Assembly: GCF_003263785.1 (NCBI RefSeq)
Contig: NZ_JYJK01000007.1
Coordinates: 161,377-225,376, forward strand
Reading direction: 5' to 3'
Origin: Vibrio variabilis
GTDB taxonomy: Bacteria; Pseudomonadota; Gammaproteobacteria; Enterobacterales; Vibrionaceae
Length of the DNA: 64,000 nucleotides
Position numbers and translations under genes: made by a program. Position 1 is the first letter of the stretch; the number at the start of each line of letters is the position of its first letter. The notes beneath the pieces were generated by a model. It was not told where the DNA came from. It did not search any database and saw nothing but the letters and a program-made list of their open reading frames with translations. Of the stretch, positions 1-8,352 are shown one piece after another.

Positions 1-265
1 GTGTATTAAATAATAGCTCGATTGAAAATGAGGCAATGGCGAAACAGATCATCGTGATGATGAGCGCTTTCAATCGGCCAGTGAAGCTATCGTCACTTTC
101 AGCCAGTGCAGCCGCAATGACACCAAGAATTAGCGGGGTAACCCAAGTCTGCTGCTCTAAATACCAGGCGGGAATGACCACGCCGAGCAGCGCAAACAGC
201 ATAAGGACGCTGTAATTAAATGTTTTGTTGGCCCATAGAAGGCGAAGTTGACCAAGAATGCTCAC
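1..265 (-). CDS. YccS/YhfK-family inner-membrane protein, N-terminal part only
   Basis: The reverse strand encodes about 88 residues that resemble the N-terminus of YccS-type proteins: a short basic start, a hydrophobic segment, a stretch around TPLILGVIAAALAESDD, then a second hydrophobic segment. YccS/YhfK proteins are large multi-pass inner-membrane proteins of the aromatic-acid-exporter/FUSC group with unclear substrates. The reading frame is open to the window edge, so most of the gene lies outside. The start is a GTG at 265; a second in-frame GTG at 274 is possible. The family call rests on resemblance of this short stretch. Confidence 0.6.
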   Translation of the reverse strand, partial: MSILGQLRLLWANKTFNYSVLMLFALLGVVIPAWYLEQQTWVTPLILGVIAAALAESDDSFTGRLKALIITMICFAIASFSIELLFNT

Positions 266-429
266 AATTGACACAGTGTAAGTGATAAGAAGCGTTATCT
301 TAACAGAAACTTAGTGGTAGTGGTGAGGTTGGTTGAGGTGATTTGCAGAGTCATAAACACAAATGCCAAAGCTATCTTAATTGTAAGCTTTGGCATTGAG
401 CTTGCCTTAATATACGTGAGTGCTAAATC

Positions 430-1368
430 TTAACGCTTGTTTTTCAAGTAACGCTTACGGCGTTCTTCTTTTTTCTTCGCTTTCTCTTCGGCTTTACGGG
501 CTGCTTCAAGTTCCACTTCCACCAGCTCTTTGGTGATCATTTCTGGTAGTTCAAGCGTGAGTTGACCCAACGTGCCATTGCGAAGTTCATGAAGTAGGAT
601 CTCAGAGGCTTTGTGTAGGTTCACTCGGCCGCCCGATTGCAGTGCGCCGCGTTTTCGGCCAATAAGCTCCATAATCTCTAGATCAGACTCAGGAAGTTCT
701 TCGTCGATTTGGTAACGCTCTTTTAGGCGTTCTGGGTAGAACTCTGCGAGGTATTCAACGGTATAAAACGCGACTTCGTCATATTCAATGGCAGTGTCTT
801 TTACAGCGCCCGTCGCTGCCAAACGAAAACCACTGTGTGGGTTTTCTACTTTTGGCCATAAGATCCCAGGAGTGTCAGACAAAACAATGCCGTTTTGTAG
901 GTTAATTCTCTGTTGGCGGCGAGTGACGGCTGGTTGGTTGCCTGTAACTGCAATGGTACGACGAGCTAAAGTGTTGATAATGGTCGATTTGCCTACATTC
1001 GGGATCCCCATGATCATGGTGCGAATATTTTTGCCAATCTCTTCGCGATGAGGAGCGAGTTTACGACATAACTCAAGGATTTTATTGACCTCTTGCGGAT
1101 TAGATGTCGTGATAGCCATCGCTTTAACACCTTGCTCTTTTTCGAGATGAGCTATCCACAATTCTGTTTTTTCTGGGTCAGCAAGATCGCGTTTATTAAG
1201 AACTTTCACTACCGGTTTATCACCGCGTAGCTCAGAGATCATAGGGTTTTCACTACTAAATGGGATACGAGCATCAAGAACTTCGATAATGACATCTACT
1301 TGTGGGATGACTTCTTCGATCTCTTTGCGAGCCTTGTGCATGTGGCCTGGAAACCATTGAATAGACAT
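430..1368 (-). CDS. ylqF: Ribosome biogenesis GTPase YlqF (RbgA family)
   Basis: A 312-residue circularly permuted GTPase that in other bacteria helps late maturation of the 50S ribosomal subunit. The G4 motif NKRD (58-61) comes before the P-loop GIPNVGKST (121-129) and the G3 motif DTPG (165-168), the permuted order that defines the YlqF/YawG group. The N-terminus WFPGHMHKA is the family signature, and the C-terminus ends in a lysine/arginine-rich tail suited to rRNA contact. It stands alone: the partial YccS-like gene lies downstream and the TonB receptor operon is divergent. The ORF is complete and unbroken. Confidence 0.95.
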   Translation of the reverse strand: MSIQWFPGHMHKARKEIEEVIPQVDVIIEVLDARIPFSSENPMISELRGDKPVVKVLNKRDLADPEKTELWIAHLEKEQGVKAMAITTSNPQEVNKILELCRKLAPHREEIGKNIRTMIMGIPNVGKSTIINTLARRTIAVTGNQPAVTRRQQRINLQNGIVLSDTPGILWPKVENPHSGFRLAATGAVKDTAIEYDEVAFYTVEYLAEFYPERLKERYQIDEELPESDLEIMELIGRKRGALQSGGRVNLHKASEILLHELRNGTLGQLTLELPEMITKELVEVELEAARKAEEKAKKKEERRKRYLKNKR

Positions 1369-1581
1369 GTATGAAAACCTTTAACTTTGAAATTTGTGCA
1401 CATTGTAGGAGCTTGAGGCAGATAGTAAAGCCTATCAAGCATTTAATCGTCTATTCAGAGGGTATTTATCCCAGTTATTCGAGCGAATATCGCCCTTTAA
1501 ATAAGCATTTTTTGTTGTAACGACAAAATAAATTTCCTAAAAACCAATAGCTTAGCGTCGATATAATAGTTGGAATCCATA

Positions 1582-1613
1582 TCACTAAAGACAACTTTTC
1601 GTACCTTTAGTGA
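1582..1613. repeat. Perfect 9-bp inverted repeat in the leader of the TonB receptor operon
   Basis: TCACTAAAG (1582-1590) and CTTTAGTGA (1605-1613) are exact reverse complements around a 14-base spacer. The element lies 28 bases before the TonB receptor start and just after a good -10-like TATAAT (1562-1567), so it would be in the 5' leader RNA or act as an operator. There is no following T tract. Confidence 0.5.
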
Positions 1614-1641
1614 CCAGTGTTGTCGTTTGTAGAGTTGTTAA

Positions 1642-3792
1642 ATGCGTTTGCCTTTCCATAACCGTCTGTTTTTATGTAGTTTTATTGCTTCTTCAGCGTT
1701 GGCGAATGAAGATCTTATGTCACTATTGGATATGCCACTAGCATCCCTCGCAGAAACCAAAGTGATGTCTAGCACTCGAAGCACTCAAAGCCTAGCCGAT
1801 ACGCCTGCTGCTGTTTATGTCATAACCGCGAAAGAGATAAATCGTTCGGGTGCACGCTCAGTTGCTGATGCTCTCGCCTTAGCGCCAGGTTTGCACGTAG
1901 CTAAATTCTCGAATTATGACTGGGGCATTTCTGCCCGCAGCTCGAATCAAGCGCTAACCAATAGTTTACTCGTCATGGTAGACGGAAGAAGCGTACTCAA
2001 TGCGATGTTCTCTGGTGTCGACTGGGATCTTATTCCTGTCAGTATGGATAACATTGCTCAAATTGAAGTGGTGTTAGGTCCAGTAGGCACCATCTGGGGC
2101 GGCAATGCGGTTAATGGAGTGATCAATATTATTACTCTGGATGCAGAAAACGCACCCAAAGGAAAAGTGTCTGCCAGTTTCGGTAACTATGGTTACAAAG
2201 AAGTAAAGCTGCATCATGGCGGTCAAGTCGGCGATTCATCGCATATTAGCGGTTACGCTGAATACTTGGAGCATAAACCATGGGCGAGTACCGAAGACAA
2301 AGTGCAATCTCAACAGCATTACAATGTCGTGACGGGTCGATTTGGTGCTCGTTTTGATTATCAGTTTTTAAATCATACGCTCAATCTGCAAGCTGGTGGT
2401 ATTCGATCTGAAGAAGATTATTTATGGGCTAATTACCATCCTCATTTGTTTTTTCCACAGCGTCCAGCGCACGATTATTATGAACAGAAAATGATCGCAC
2501 AAGAGTGGTTTGCCGGTGGCTCGCATATCTATGAGAGAGCCAACAATGACCGCATAGAAAGTGATCTATGGTTAACTTATAGCGATAACGATGGCCCAGA
2601 TAGAAACGCCCATTTTGTACGTTTTGATTTGGACAGCCGCTACTTGTTTGATGACCTGTGGGGCACACAGCTCATGATTGGTGGCAATGTTCGTTTGATT
2701 CAAGAACGTTTCCATCAGTATTCTCGATATGATGAAGTGACTGCGCCATATCTACGCTCTGCAGACAAACCAAGTTATTTAAATCAGAGCTATGGTATTT
2801 ACGCTAACTGGACCATTCCTGTGACCGATTCAGCCACGCTAATGTTAGGGAACCGTTGGCAATACCATAACATAACGGATGATACCTATGCTCAGCCTCA
2901 AGTTCGTCTGAACTACAAATTGGCGGACAACCAAACTCTCTGGGCGGGTTGGGGCTCTGCTGTGGTGACGCCGTCACGTTTGGAGCGTTCAACCACTTTC
3001 CGACAAAACGGTTATGTTGAAAATGCCCTGTTCAGTGACGGGAATCATTACGATTACTACTATAGCTACATCTACAAAGGCAATAACCAGCTTAAGGTGG
3101 AGACGGTCGACACCCTAGAAGCCGGATATCGCTTTTGGCACGATGAAAAGCTGCAGTTGAACCTTAATGGTTTTTATAGCATTCACGAAAATATTCGCGC
3201 CTACGCAGGTACTGGCGCACAACAGTGGGTGATACCAGGTGGCGCATCTGAAGGTAGTGTGGGAACTGTCTTTGAGCAGTACACCTCGGAATATGTCGAT
3301 CCGCTGTGGACTCGAACGTATGGTGGTGAGGTGTCTGCAAAATGGCAACCTATTTCAAACCTCCAGCTCAATGCAAACTATAGCTATAAAAAGATCCTTG
3401 GCTACTGTAGTGGAAGCATTTGTCAGTCCAACTCTGCGGTAGCAAAGGCCTTAGAAAATCAGCCTAATCATTTTTTCAACGCTCAGGCTATTTGGGATAT
3501 CTCATCGCAGTGGTGGGTAAGTAGTGCTTTGCAATATGTGTCGGCCACGAGTGTGCCGAGTCATGTAGGGACGGTTGAGCAAAATGGTTGGCCACGTGTC
3601 GTGAATCTTGACCTAGCGCTTAGCTGGCAACATTCTCGTCAATGGCCTCGCATCACCGCCACCGTTGAAAACTTGGGCGCCTATGAAAACTATGAATACC
3701 CTCAAGCGTATGGGCCTTTTCAAAACGATACCCAATATTGGTTACAAGTTGAATGGCGCTATTGGGATGCTCAAGGTGAGCATCGATGGTGA
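1642..3792 (+). CDS. TonB-dependent outer-membrane receptor (YfiR/GGDEF-linked type)
   Basis: A 716-residue TonB-dependent receptor. A signal peptide (about 1-21) is followed by a segment LMSLLDMPLASLAETKV, which precedes the plug in a widespread receptor subfamily. The plug (about 45-170) contains TPAAVYVITAKEI, LLVMVDGRS and GNAVNGVINIIT. The rest is a 22-strand barrel rich in aromatic residues. The ligand is not evident; receptors of this subfamily often sit beside YfiR-like proteins and signalling enzymes. Its stop overlaps the yfiR-like start by 7 bases, so translation is probably coupled, and the receptor likely works with the two downstream genes in a surface-to-c-di-GMP pathway (inference). 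The frame is intact. Confidence 0.9.
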   Translation: MRLPFHNRLFLCSFIASSALANEDLMSLLDMPLASLAETKVMSSTRSTQSLADTPAAVYVITAKEINRSGARSVADALALAPGLHVAKFSNYDWGISARSSNQALTNSLLVMVDGRSVLNAMFSGVDWDLIPVSMDNIAQIEVVLGPVGTIWGGNAVNGVINIITLDAENAPKGKVSASFGNYGYKEVKLHHGGQVGDSSHISGYAEYLEHKPWASTEDKVQSQQHYNVVTGRFGARFDYQFLNHTLNLQAGGIRSEEDYLWANYHPHLFFPQRPAHDYYEQKMIAQEWFAGGSHIYERANNDRIESDLWLTYSDNDGPDRNAHFVRFDLDSRYLFDDLWGTQLMIGGNVRLIQERFHQYSRYDEVTAPYLRSADKPSYLNQSYGIYANWTIPVTDSATLMLGNRWQYHNITDDTYAQPQVRLNYKLADNQTLWAGWGSAVVTPSRLERSTTFRQNGYVENALFSDGNHYDYYYSYIYKGNNQLKVETVDTLEAGYRFWHDEKLQLNLNGFYSIHENIRAYAGTGAQQWVIPGGASEGSVGTVFEQYTSEYVDPLWTRTYGGEVSAKWQPISNLQLNANYSYKKILGYCSGSICQSNSAVAKALENQPNHFFNAQAIWDISSQWWVSSALQYVSATSVPSHVGTVEQNGWPRVVNLDLALSWQHSRQWPRITATVENLGAYENYEYPQAYGPFQNDTQYWLQVEWRYWDAQGEHRW

Positions 3793-4316
3793 AGTGCAGG
3801 TTTAGTTGGCGACTTCTATTGATAACTATTCTATGGCTTGGTTGGGAGCCAAGCCGTGCATGGGCGGCGGTGAGCGATGACCAGCTTAAAGCTGTGTATC
3901 TATACCGCTTTCCTATGCTTGCGGATTGGCCAACCGCAGCGACAGGCAAAGTCACGCATTACTGTATTACTCGAGAATCTTCGATAGGGGATTACTTGTC
4001 ACAAATAATCGCGAGTAAATCGTCATCCGCTCGTTTCGTCGACCTGTCGCAAAGTGATAAGTCACAGACAGAGATTTGCCATATTTTGTATGTTGATGGA
4101 CAAGATCGTGAGCATGTTGTTGAGTTAGCAAAGCGCTACCCATACGCCCTGACGATAGGCACTGGCGTTCAGTTTGTGTCACTAGGAGGCATGTTGGCGT
4201 TCATTAAAGTAAATAACCGAATCAAACCATTGATATCGCAGCACAACGTAGAAAAATCGGGTGTTCGTCTTCGCGCACAACTATTGGCGATTTCGGAACT
4301 GGCAGAGGAAAAATAG
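3786..4316 (+). CDS. YfiR-family periplasmic protein (DUF4154)
   Basis: A 176-residue exported protein with a signal peptide (about 1-27, ending near AWA). Conserved DUF4154 features are LKAVYLYRF near the mature N-terminus and VSLGGMLAFI followed by NRIKPLI near the C-terminus. In Pseudomonas, YfiR is a periplasmic repressor of the membrane diguanylate cyclase YfiN. Here the next gene, 2 bases downstream, is a YfiN-like cyclase, which supports the same role. Two cysteines (in HYCITR and EICHIL) could form a redox-sensitive disulfide as in YfiR. The gene overlaps the upstream receptor gene, so all three are one operon. Confidence 0.88.
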   Translation: MVKCRFSWRLLLITILWLGWEPSRAWAAVSDDQLKAVYLYRFPMLADWPTAATGKVTHYCITRESSIGDYLSQIIASKSSSARFVDLSQSDKSQTEICHILYVDGQDREHVVELAKRYPYALTIGTGVQFVSLGGMLAFIKVNNRIKPLISQHNVEKSGVRLRAQLLAISELAEEK

Positions 4317-4318
4317 TA

Positions 4319-6226
4319 ATGATCACTCGGATTGCTTCGCTGCCTTTGCGATACAAAATGATATTGCCGACTTGGCTTATTTCGACCTTTTTGGTGTTCA
4401 TTGTAGGTGTGACTACGATCCTAATTTTGACCCACTATCAAAAAAGGGCGCTCGAAACGCGTGTGACCATTTTGACTCAGGGTGTTGCGAATACTTTGCA
4501 AGCTGCAATGATGTTCGACGATAGCCTATCTGCCGAAGAGCAGCTTTCGAACCTGTCATTTGACCCAGATATCTTAGCCGCCGTTGTCAATGACGTTGAA
4601 GTCAATGAACTTGCTAAGATCTTGCGTCTACCAAAGGGATGCCATTGGCAGTTTGACTCTGTGCGGTGTGACGATATCGCTTTTGAAAGTCAAACTCAGA
4701 CAATACGTCTTGGAGAGGAAAACCTAGGCGAACTCCGGGTTTGGGTTTCACACGAAAGATTGATGCTAGAGCAACGACAAATGTGGATTGTGCTGTTTTC
4801 AACGTCTTTGCTTCTCTCCCTGTTCGCATGGCGCTTTGCAAAAGTCATGCACTCTCTAATCGTTATGCCGCTAAACTCATTGCACCAATCAATGCAACAA
4901 GTGATTGAGGAGGGGATACGTCAACGAGAGTTACCAGTAAATCAAAATGATGAACTCGGAAAACTGACGACTTGTTTCAATGTGATGGTGGCAAGCCTTG
5001 TTGATAGAGAGCGAGAACTAAGTAAAGCTTTGGAACAGCTAGAAGGTAAAAACCGATACATTATTCGTGCACTAGACGTAATGGAAAAAGGTATCTTGGT
5101 GGTTTCGCCGAGCCTTGATGTTATCTATAGCAATCCATTCGCTGACAATCAGATTCAAGAACTGAAAATGAGCAGAGATGCGAGAACACTATTGGAAAGT
5201 CGATTTAACCCAAGAGCTGGTATCGACAACATAGTCAGTGCGATTACTCATCAGAATGTCGTAGAGTCGGTAGAGCTTCATCAGCATCATTCTGATCGCC
5301 GCTATAGGGTGAGTTGTCACCCATTAGAGTCTGAAGCCCACACATTAGTGCAATTTGAGGATTTTACGGATCGCTACGTTAGCGAGCAGCGCAGATCACT
5401 CATTGAACTGGTGTTTGAACAAAACATGGATGCCATGTTGGTGTTGGATCGCCATGGCATGGTGTCAATGATGAACTCTGCGGCGGGAAACTGGTTTGGA
5501 TCTATTCAATCCTTTACCGAGATTAAGTTGCAGAGCAAAGATCGCTTATCACGGAATGACATAAAACGGTTGTTAGTCAAAGAGCGAATTGAAAACCATA
5601 TCGATATTGATCTTCTTACTGGAAAGCGAATTCCTTGCCACGTGCAGGTGAGAGCACTCAAGTCTCAAAAAGGCAGGGTTGAAGCGATCTTGGTGACACT
5701 CCGAGACCTGACGCATGAACAAGAACTTCAGCGACTCAACTACCAAGTAAGTCATGATGTATTAACGGGATTAAGCAATCGAACGGCCGCTCTTCAGATA
5801 CTAAAAGATAAGCATATGGCTCATCGTGACCAGTGGGTACTGTTTATCGACCTAGATGGATTTAAAGCGATTAATGATAAATATGGACACGCGACGGGAG
5901 ATGAATTGTTGAGGATTGTCGCCAATAGGCTCAAAGAAGGAGCGCCTGCGCAGTCATTGGTGTCTCGCTTATCTGGTGACGAGTTTTTAATTGGCCTTGA
6001 AGAAGATGGAAAGCTTGATGTGCACCTTGAGCGACTGCTCTATCTGTTGAAAACACCGATTGTTATTGATGGCCATCACTGTCATGTTTCGGCGAGCATT
6101 GGTGTAGTGTCATGGAAGAAAGAGTCTAAGACACCGCTAACACTGGTCGTTACGGCAGCAGATCAAGCTATGTACCACGCCAAAAGAGCAGGCAAAAACC
6201 AATACTACTTAGCTGAAGCAGTATAA
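4319..6226 (+). CDS. Membrane diguanylate cyclase, YfiN-like with added PAS region
   Basis: A 635-residue protein expected to make c-di-GMP at the inner membrane. The order is TM1 (about 14-40), a periplasmic CHASE8-like region (about 41-150), TM2 (about 155-177), HAMP (about 178-232), PAS-like regions (about 245-465) and GGDEF (about 470-630). The active loop reads SGDEF (552-556), a variant accepted in active cyclases, and LDGFKAINDKYGH carries the metal and substrate residues. YfiN lacks the PAS region, so this is a longer relative that may integrate a second, cytoplasmic signal. As third gene of the receptor/YfiR operon it is the likely output of that system. Confidence 0.9.
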   Translation: MITRIASLPLRYKMILPTWLISTFLVFIVGVTTILILTHYQKRALETRVTILTQGVANTLQAAMMFDDSLSAEEQLSNLSFDPDILAAVVNDVEVNELAKILRLPKGCHWQFDSVRCDDIAFESQTQTIRLGEENLGELRVWVSHERLMLEQRQMWIVLFSTSLLLSLFAWRFAKVMHSLIVMPLNSLHQSMQQVIEEGIRQRELPVNQNDELGKLTTCFNVMVASLVDRERELSKALEQLEGKNRYIIRALDVMEKGILVVSPSLDVIYSNPFADNQIQELKMSRDARTLLESRFNPRAGIDNIVSAITHQNVVESVELHQHHSDRRYRVSCHPLESEAHTLVQFEDFTDRYVSEQRRSLIELVFEQNMDAMLVLDRHGMVSMMNSAAGNWFGSIQSFTEIKLQSKDRLSRNDIKRLLVKERIENHIDIDLLTGKRIPCHVQVRALKSQKGRVEAILVTLRDLTHEQELQRLNYQVSHDVLTGLSNRTAALQILKDKHMAHRDQWVLFIDLDGFKAINDKYGHATGDELLRIVANRLKEGAPAQSLVSRLSGDEFLIGLEEDGKLDVHLERLLYLLKTPIVIDGHHCHVSASIGVVSWKKESKTPLTLVVTAADQAMYHAKRAGKNQYYLAEAV

Positions 6227-6241
6227 CGAGAACGTAATGCG

Positions 6242-6274
6242 GCAATAAGACGTTTAACTGTAGCGTCTTATTGC
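6242..6274. terminator. Candidate bidirectional terminator between convergent genes
   Basis: GCAATAAGACG (6242-6252) and CGTCTTATTGC (6264-6274) form a perfect 11-bp stem with an 11-base loop between the GGDEF gene and the convergent lysR gene, overlapping the lysR stop codon. No strong T tract follows on either strand, so termination may be weak. Confidence 0.45.
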
Positions 6275-7182
6275 TCGCTGTTGGCGAACTCTGATTTAAG
6301 CCAACCTCTCAGTGCCAATGTACTCTCTAGCTTAAGTTTCTCAGGTGGGCAGGCGAAGTAGTATTCTTGGTGGGGGTTTACCACCGCTTTACCCACTTCG
6401 ACGAGTAACTGGTTGTCTACTTCGTCTTTGATAAATAGTCGATGAGTCACCAAGAGACCTAAGCTGCGAATGGCAGCGTGGATCGCTTGAACTGACGCAT
6501 TGAACGTCAGTGAGCGAGGGGAGTTTGGAATCGAAAGTGCATGGGCTTGACTCCAAACCTCCCAGTCGTGTTTACGCCGGTCATTGGTTACCCAGATGAT
6601 TGGGTTATCACTGACAAGTGTGGCTAAATCATCAGAAGGTAGCATCTCTAAAAGGCTAGGGCTGCAGACCATAACTAACTCGTCATCCCCCAGTTTTTCA
6701 CAGTAGTACTGTTGCCAATCATCAATCTTGCCATGGACGATTGCGACATCCACACCTTCTCGTTCTAAGTCGAACGGCCCTATTAGATTAGAGATTCTGG
6801 TATCAAGGTTTGGGAGCGCTTGCTGTAGATTTTCGACGCGAGGGATCCACCAATGGAGCGCGAGGGAGTTCACCATGTTAATGGTTAACCGCTTATCGTG
6901 CTTATGCTTTAGCAGGTTTTCACTCGCTCGCACGATTTTCTCGAGCGCAGGAGCCACGTCTCGATAGTACGCTTTTCCCTCACGAGTGAGTGATACCTTG
7001 CGTCCAACTCGGTGAAACAGCTTAGTATCGAGCTGGGTCTCCAAGCTTTTGATTGCTTGACTGATAGCGGAGTGACTGACAAAAAGCCGTTCAGCCGCCA
7101 TCGTCATACTTCCTAATTCCGCGACAGCGACGAACGAATAAAGTGATTTTAACGCGACATGTTGCTTCATTATGCTATTCAT
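6268..7182 (-). CDS. LysR-family transcriptional regulator
   Basis: A 304-residue LysR-type regulator: winged helix-turn-helix at about 10-70 (LGSMTMAAERLFVSHSAISQAI), then a ligand-binding domain. It is transcribed away from a DMT-family exporter gene 105 bases off, the usual arrangement for a regulator and its target. A TGTAAG-N5-CTTACA dyad lies in the gap directly beside its start. It resembles the GcvA-like subgroup by eye. The ligand is unknown. The start at 7182 has little Shine-Dalgarno sequence; the Met at codon 5 is an alternative. Confidence 0.85.
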   Translation of the reverse strand: MNSIMKQHVALKSLYSFVAVAELGSMTMAAERLFVSHSAISQAIKSLETQLDTKLFHRVGRKVSLTREGKAYYRDVAPALEKIVRASENLLKHKHDKRLTINMVNSLALHWWIPRVENLQQALPNLDTRISNLIGPFDLEREGVDVAIVHGKIDDWQQYYCEKLGDDELVMVCSPSLLEMLPSDDLATLVSDNPIIWVTNDRRKHDWEVWSQAHALSIPNSPRSLTFNASVQAIHAAIRSLGLLVTHRLFIKDEVDNQLLVEVGKAVVNPHQEYYFACPPEKLKLESTLALRGWLKSEFANSEQ

Positions 7183-7185
7183 ATA

Positions 7186-7202
7186 TGTAAGTTATACTTA
7201 CA
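7186..7202. promoter_or_regulatory. Candidate LysR-type operator
   Basis: TGTAAG-TTATA-CTTACA is a perfect dyad with the T-N11-A core typical of LysR-family binding sites. It lies in the 104-base gap between the divergent lysR and DMT-transporter genes, 4 bases from the lysR start, so binding there would be expected to repress lysR and influence the transporter. Confidence 0.6.
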
Positions 7203-7286
7203 GTATAGTTAACAAAAACTCGCTATTCTTCAGTGATGCTCCTCACTACAATGCCAATAAGTTAACAAACAGTAGTAAGGGATAAT

Positions 7287-8237
7287 GTGAGAGTCAGTCA
7301 ACATCACAAAGCGAGCATTTTCATGCTTTCTTCAACACTCAGTTTAGCGGTAACAGGATTGGTGACCCAATACTTATCCACCCAATTTGTTGCTGTTGAA
7401 CTGGCGTTGTTACGGTTTTGGACGCCTGCGCTGCTATTGTTTGCTTTTCTTACATTTCAAGGTATTCGCACGCCTCCAGAGTCAATGCGACGCGTATTAT
7501 TGATTCGTGCTTTTTGTATAGCAGCCTGTCAGTTTTGCTTTATCTACGCGTTAGGGAAATTGTCTTTAATCGAAGGCGTCGTGTTATTCGGTACCGGGCC
7601 ACTGTTCATTGCGCTGTTTGAAAAGTTGCTGTTCCGAGTTCCTCTTTCGAAGCAAACTCTTATAGCGCTGTTTCTTACCTTTGTAGGCGTCGTTTTTCTT
7701 GCTGGAGATACACAAGGGTTTACTCTAAAACCAGAACTCGCTATTGGGTTAATGGCGGGCGTATTTAACGCAGGTTCCCAGCTCAGTTTACATCGCGCTT
7801 CCAAAGGAGAGATGTCAGGCACTGAGAATAATGCTTGGACGTTTTTACTTGCTGGGTTGTTGTTGATACCCGTTGCTGTCGGCTATTACGCTACGGCAGG
7901 CATACCTTCGTCGATACCTCTAGAGTTACCAAACGATTTGCCAGTGATGTCGGCAGTTTTGCTACTCACCTTGATGATAATTAATACACAGGTGTGTCGA
8001 TATCAAGCCTATAAGTCTGCTGCGACCAATACTCAAGTTGCGCCGCTCATTTATACCAATTTGCTCTTTACCGCCCTTTTCCAGTTTACATTGTTTGATA
8101 CACCATTTACCTCAATGCAGCTGCTAGGCATTGGATTGATCGTATTTGGTAATCTCATACCCGCTCTCTGGCCTGTATTATTCGGTGCCTTTCATCGCCC
8201 AATTGAACCGACATCTTCATCAAGCAGTTCAAATTGA
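7287..8237 (+). CDS. DMT-superfamily (EamA) transporter
   Basis: A 316-residue integral membrane protein with about ten hydrophobic helices arranged as two EamA repeats (roughly 10-140 and 150-290), the layout of drug/metabolite transporters that export amino acids, nucleosides or similar compounds. The start is GTG at 7287 with TAAGG upstream; an overlapping ATG one frame off hits a stop at once. The C-terminus ends in a serine run (SSSSSN). The divergent LysR gene probably controls it. The substrate cannot be read from the sequence. Confidence 0.85.
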   Translation: MRVSQHHKASIFMLSSTLSLAVTGLVTQYLSTQFVAVELALLRFWTPALLLFAFLTFQGIRTPPESMRRVLLIRAFCIAACQFCFIYALGKLSLIEGVVLFGTGPLFIALFEKLLFRVPLSKQTLIALFLTFVGVVFLAGDTQGFTLKPELAIGLMAGVFNAGSQLSLHRASKGEMSGTENNAWTFLLAGLLLIPVAVGYYATAGIPSSIPLELPNDLPVMSAVLLLTLMIINTQVCRYQAYKSAATNTQVAPLIYTNLLFTALFQFTLFDTPFTSMQLLGIGLIVFGNLIPALWPVLFGAFHRPIEPTSSSSSSN

Positions 8238-8352
8238 TTCTCATATTAAAAATTAACATACACAATAATATAAGTGATTGATATTTAGGTTATATTATTT
8301 TGGCATGTGTTTTGTATCCATAGAGTTAAGCCATCAGCAAAGGGACAAACTC

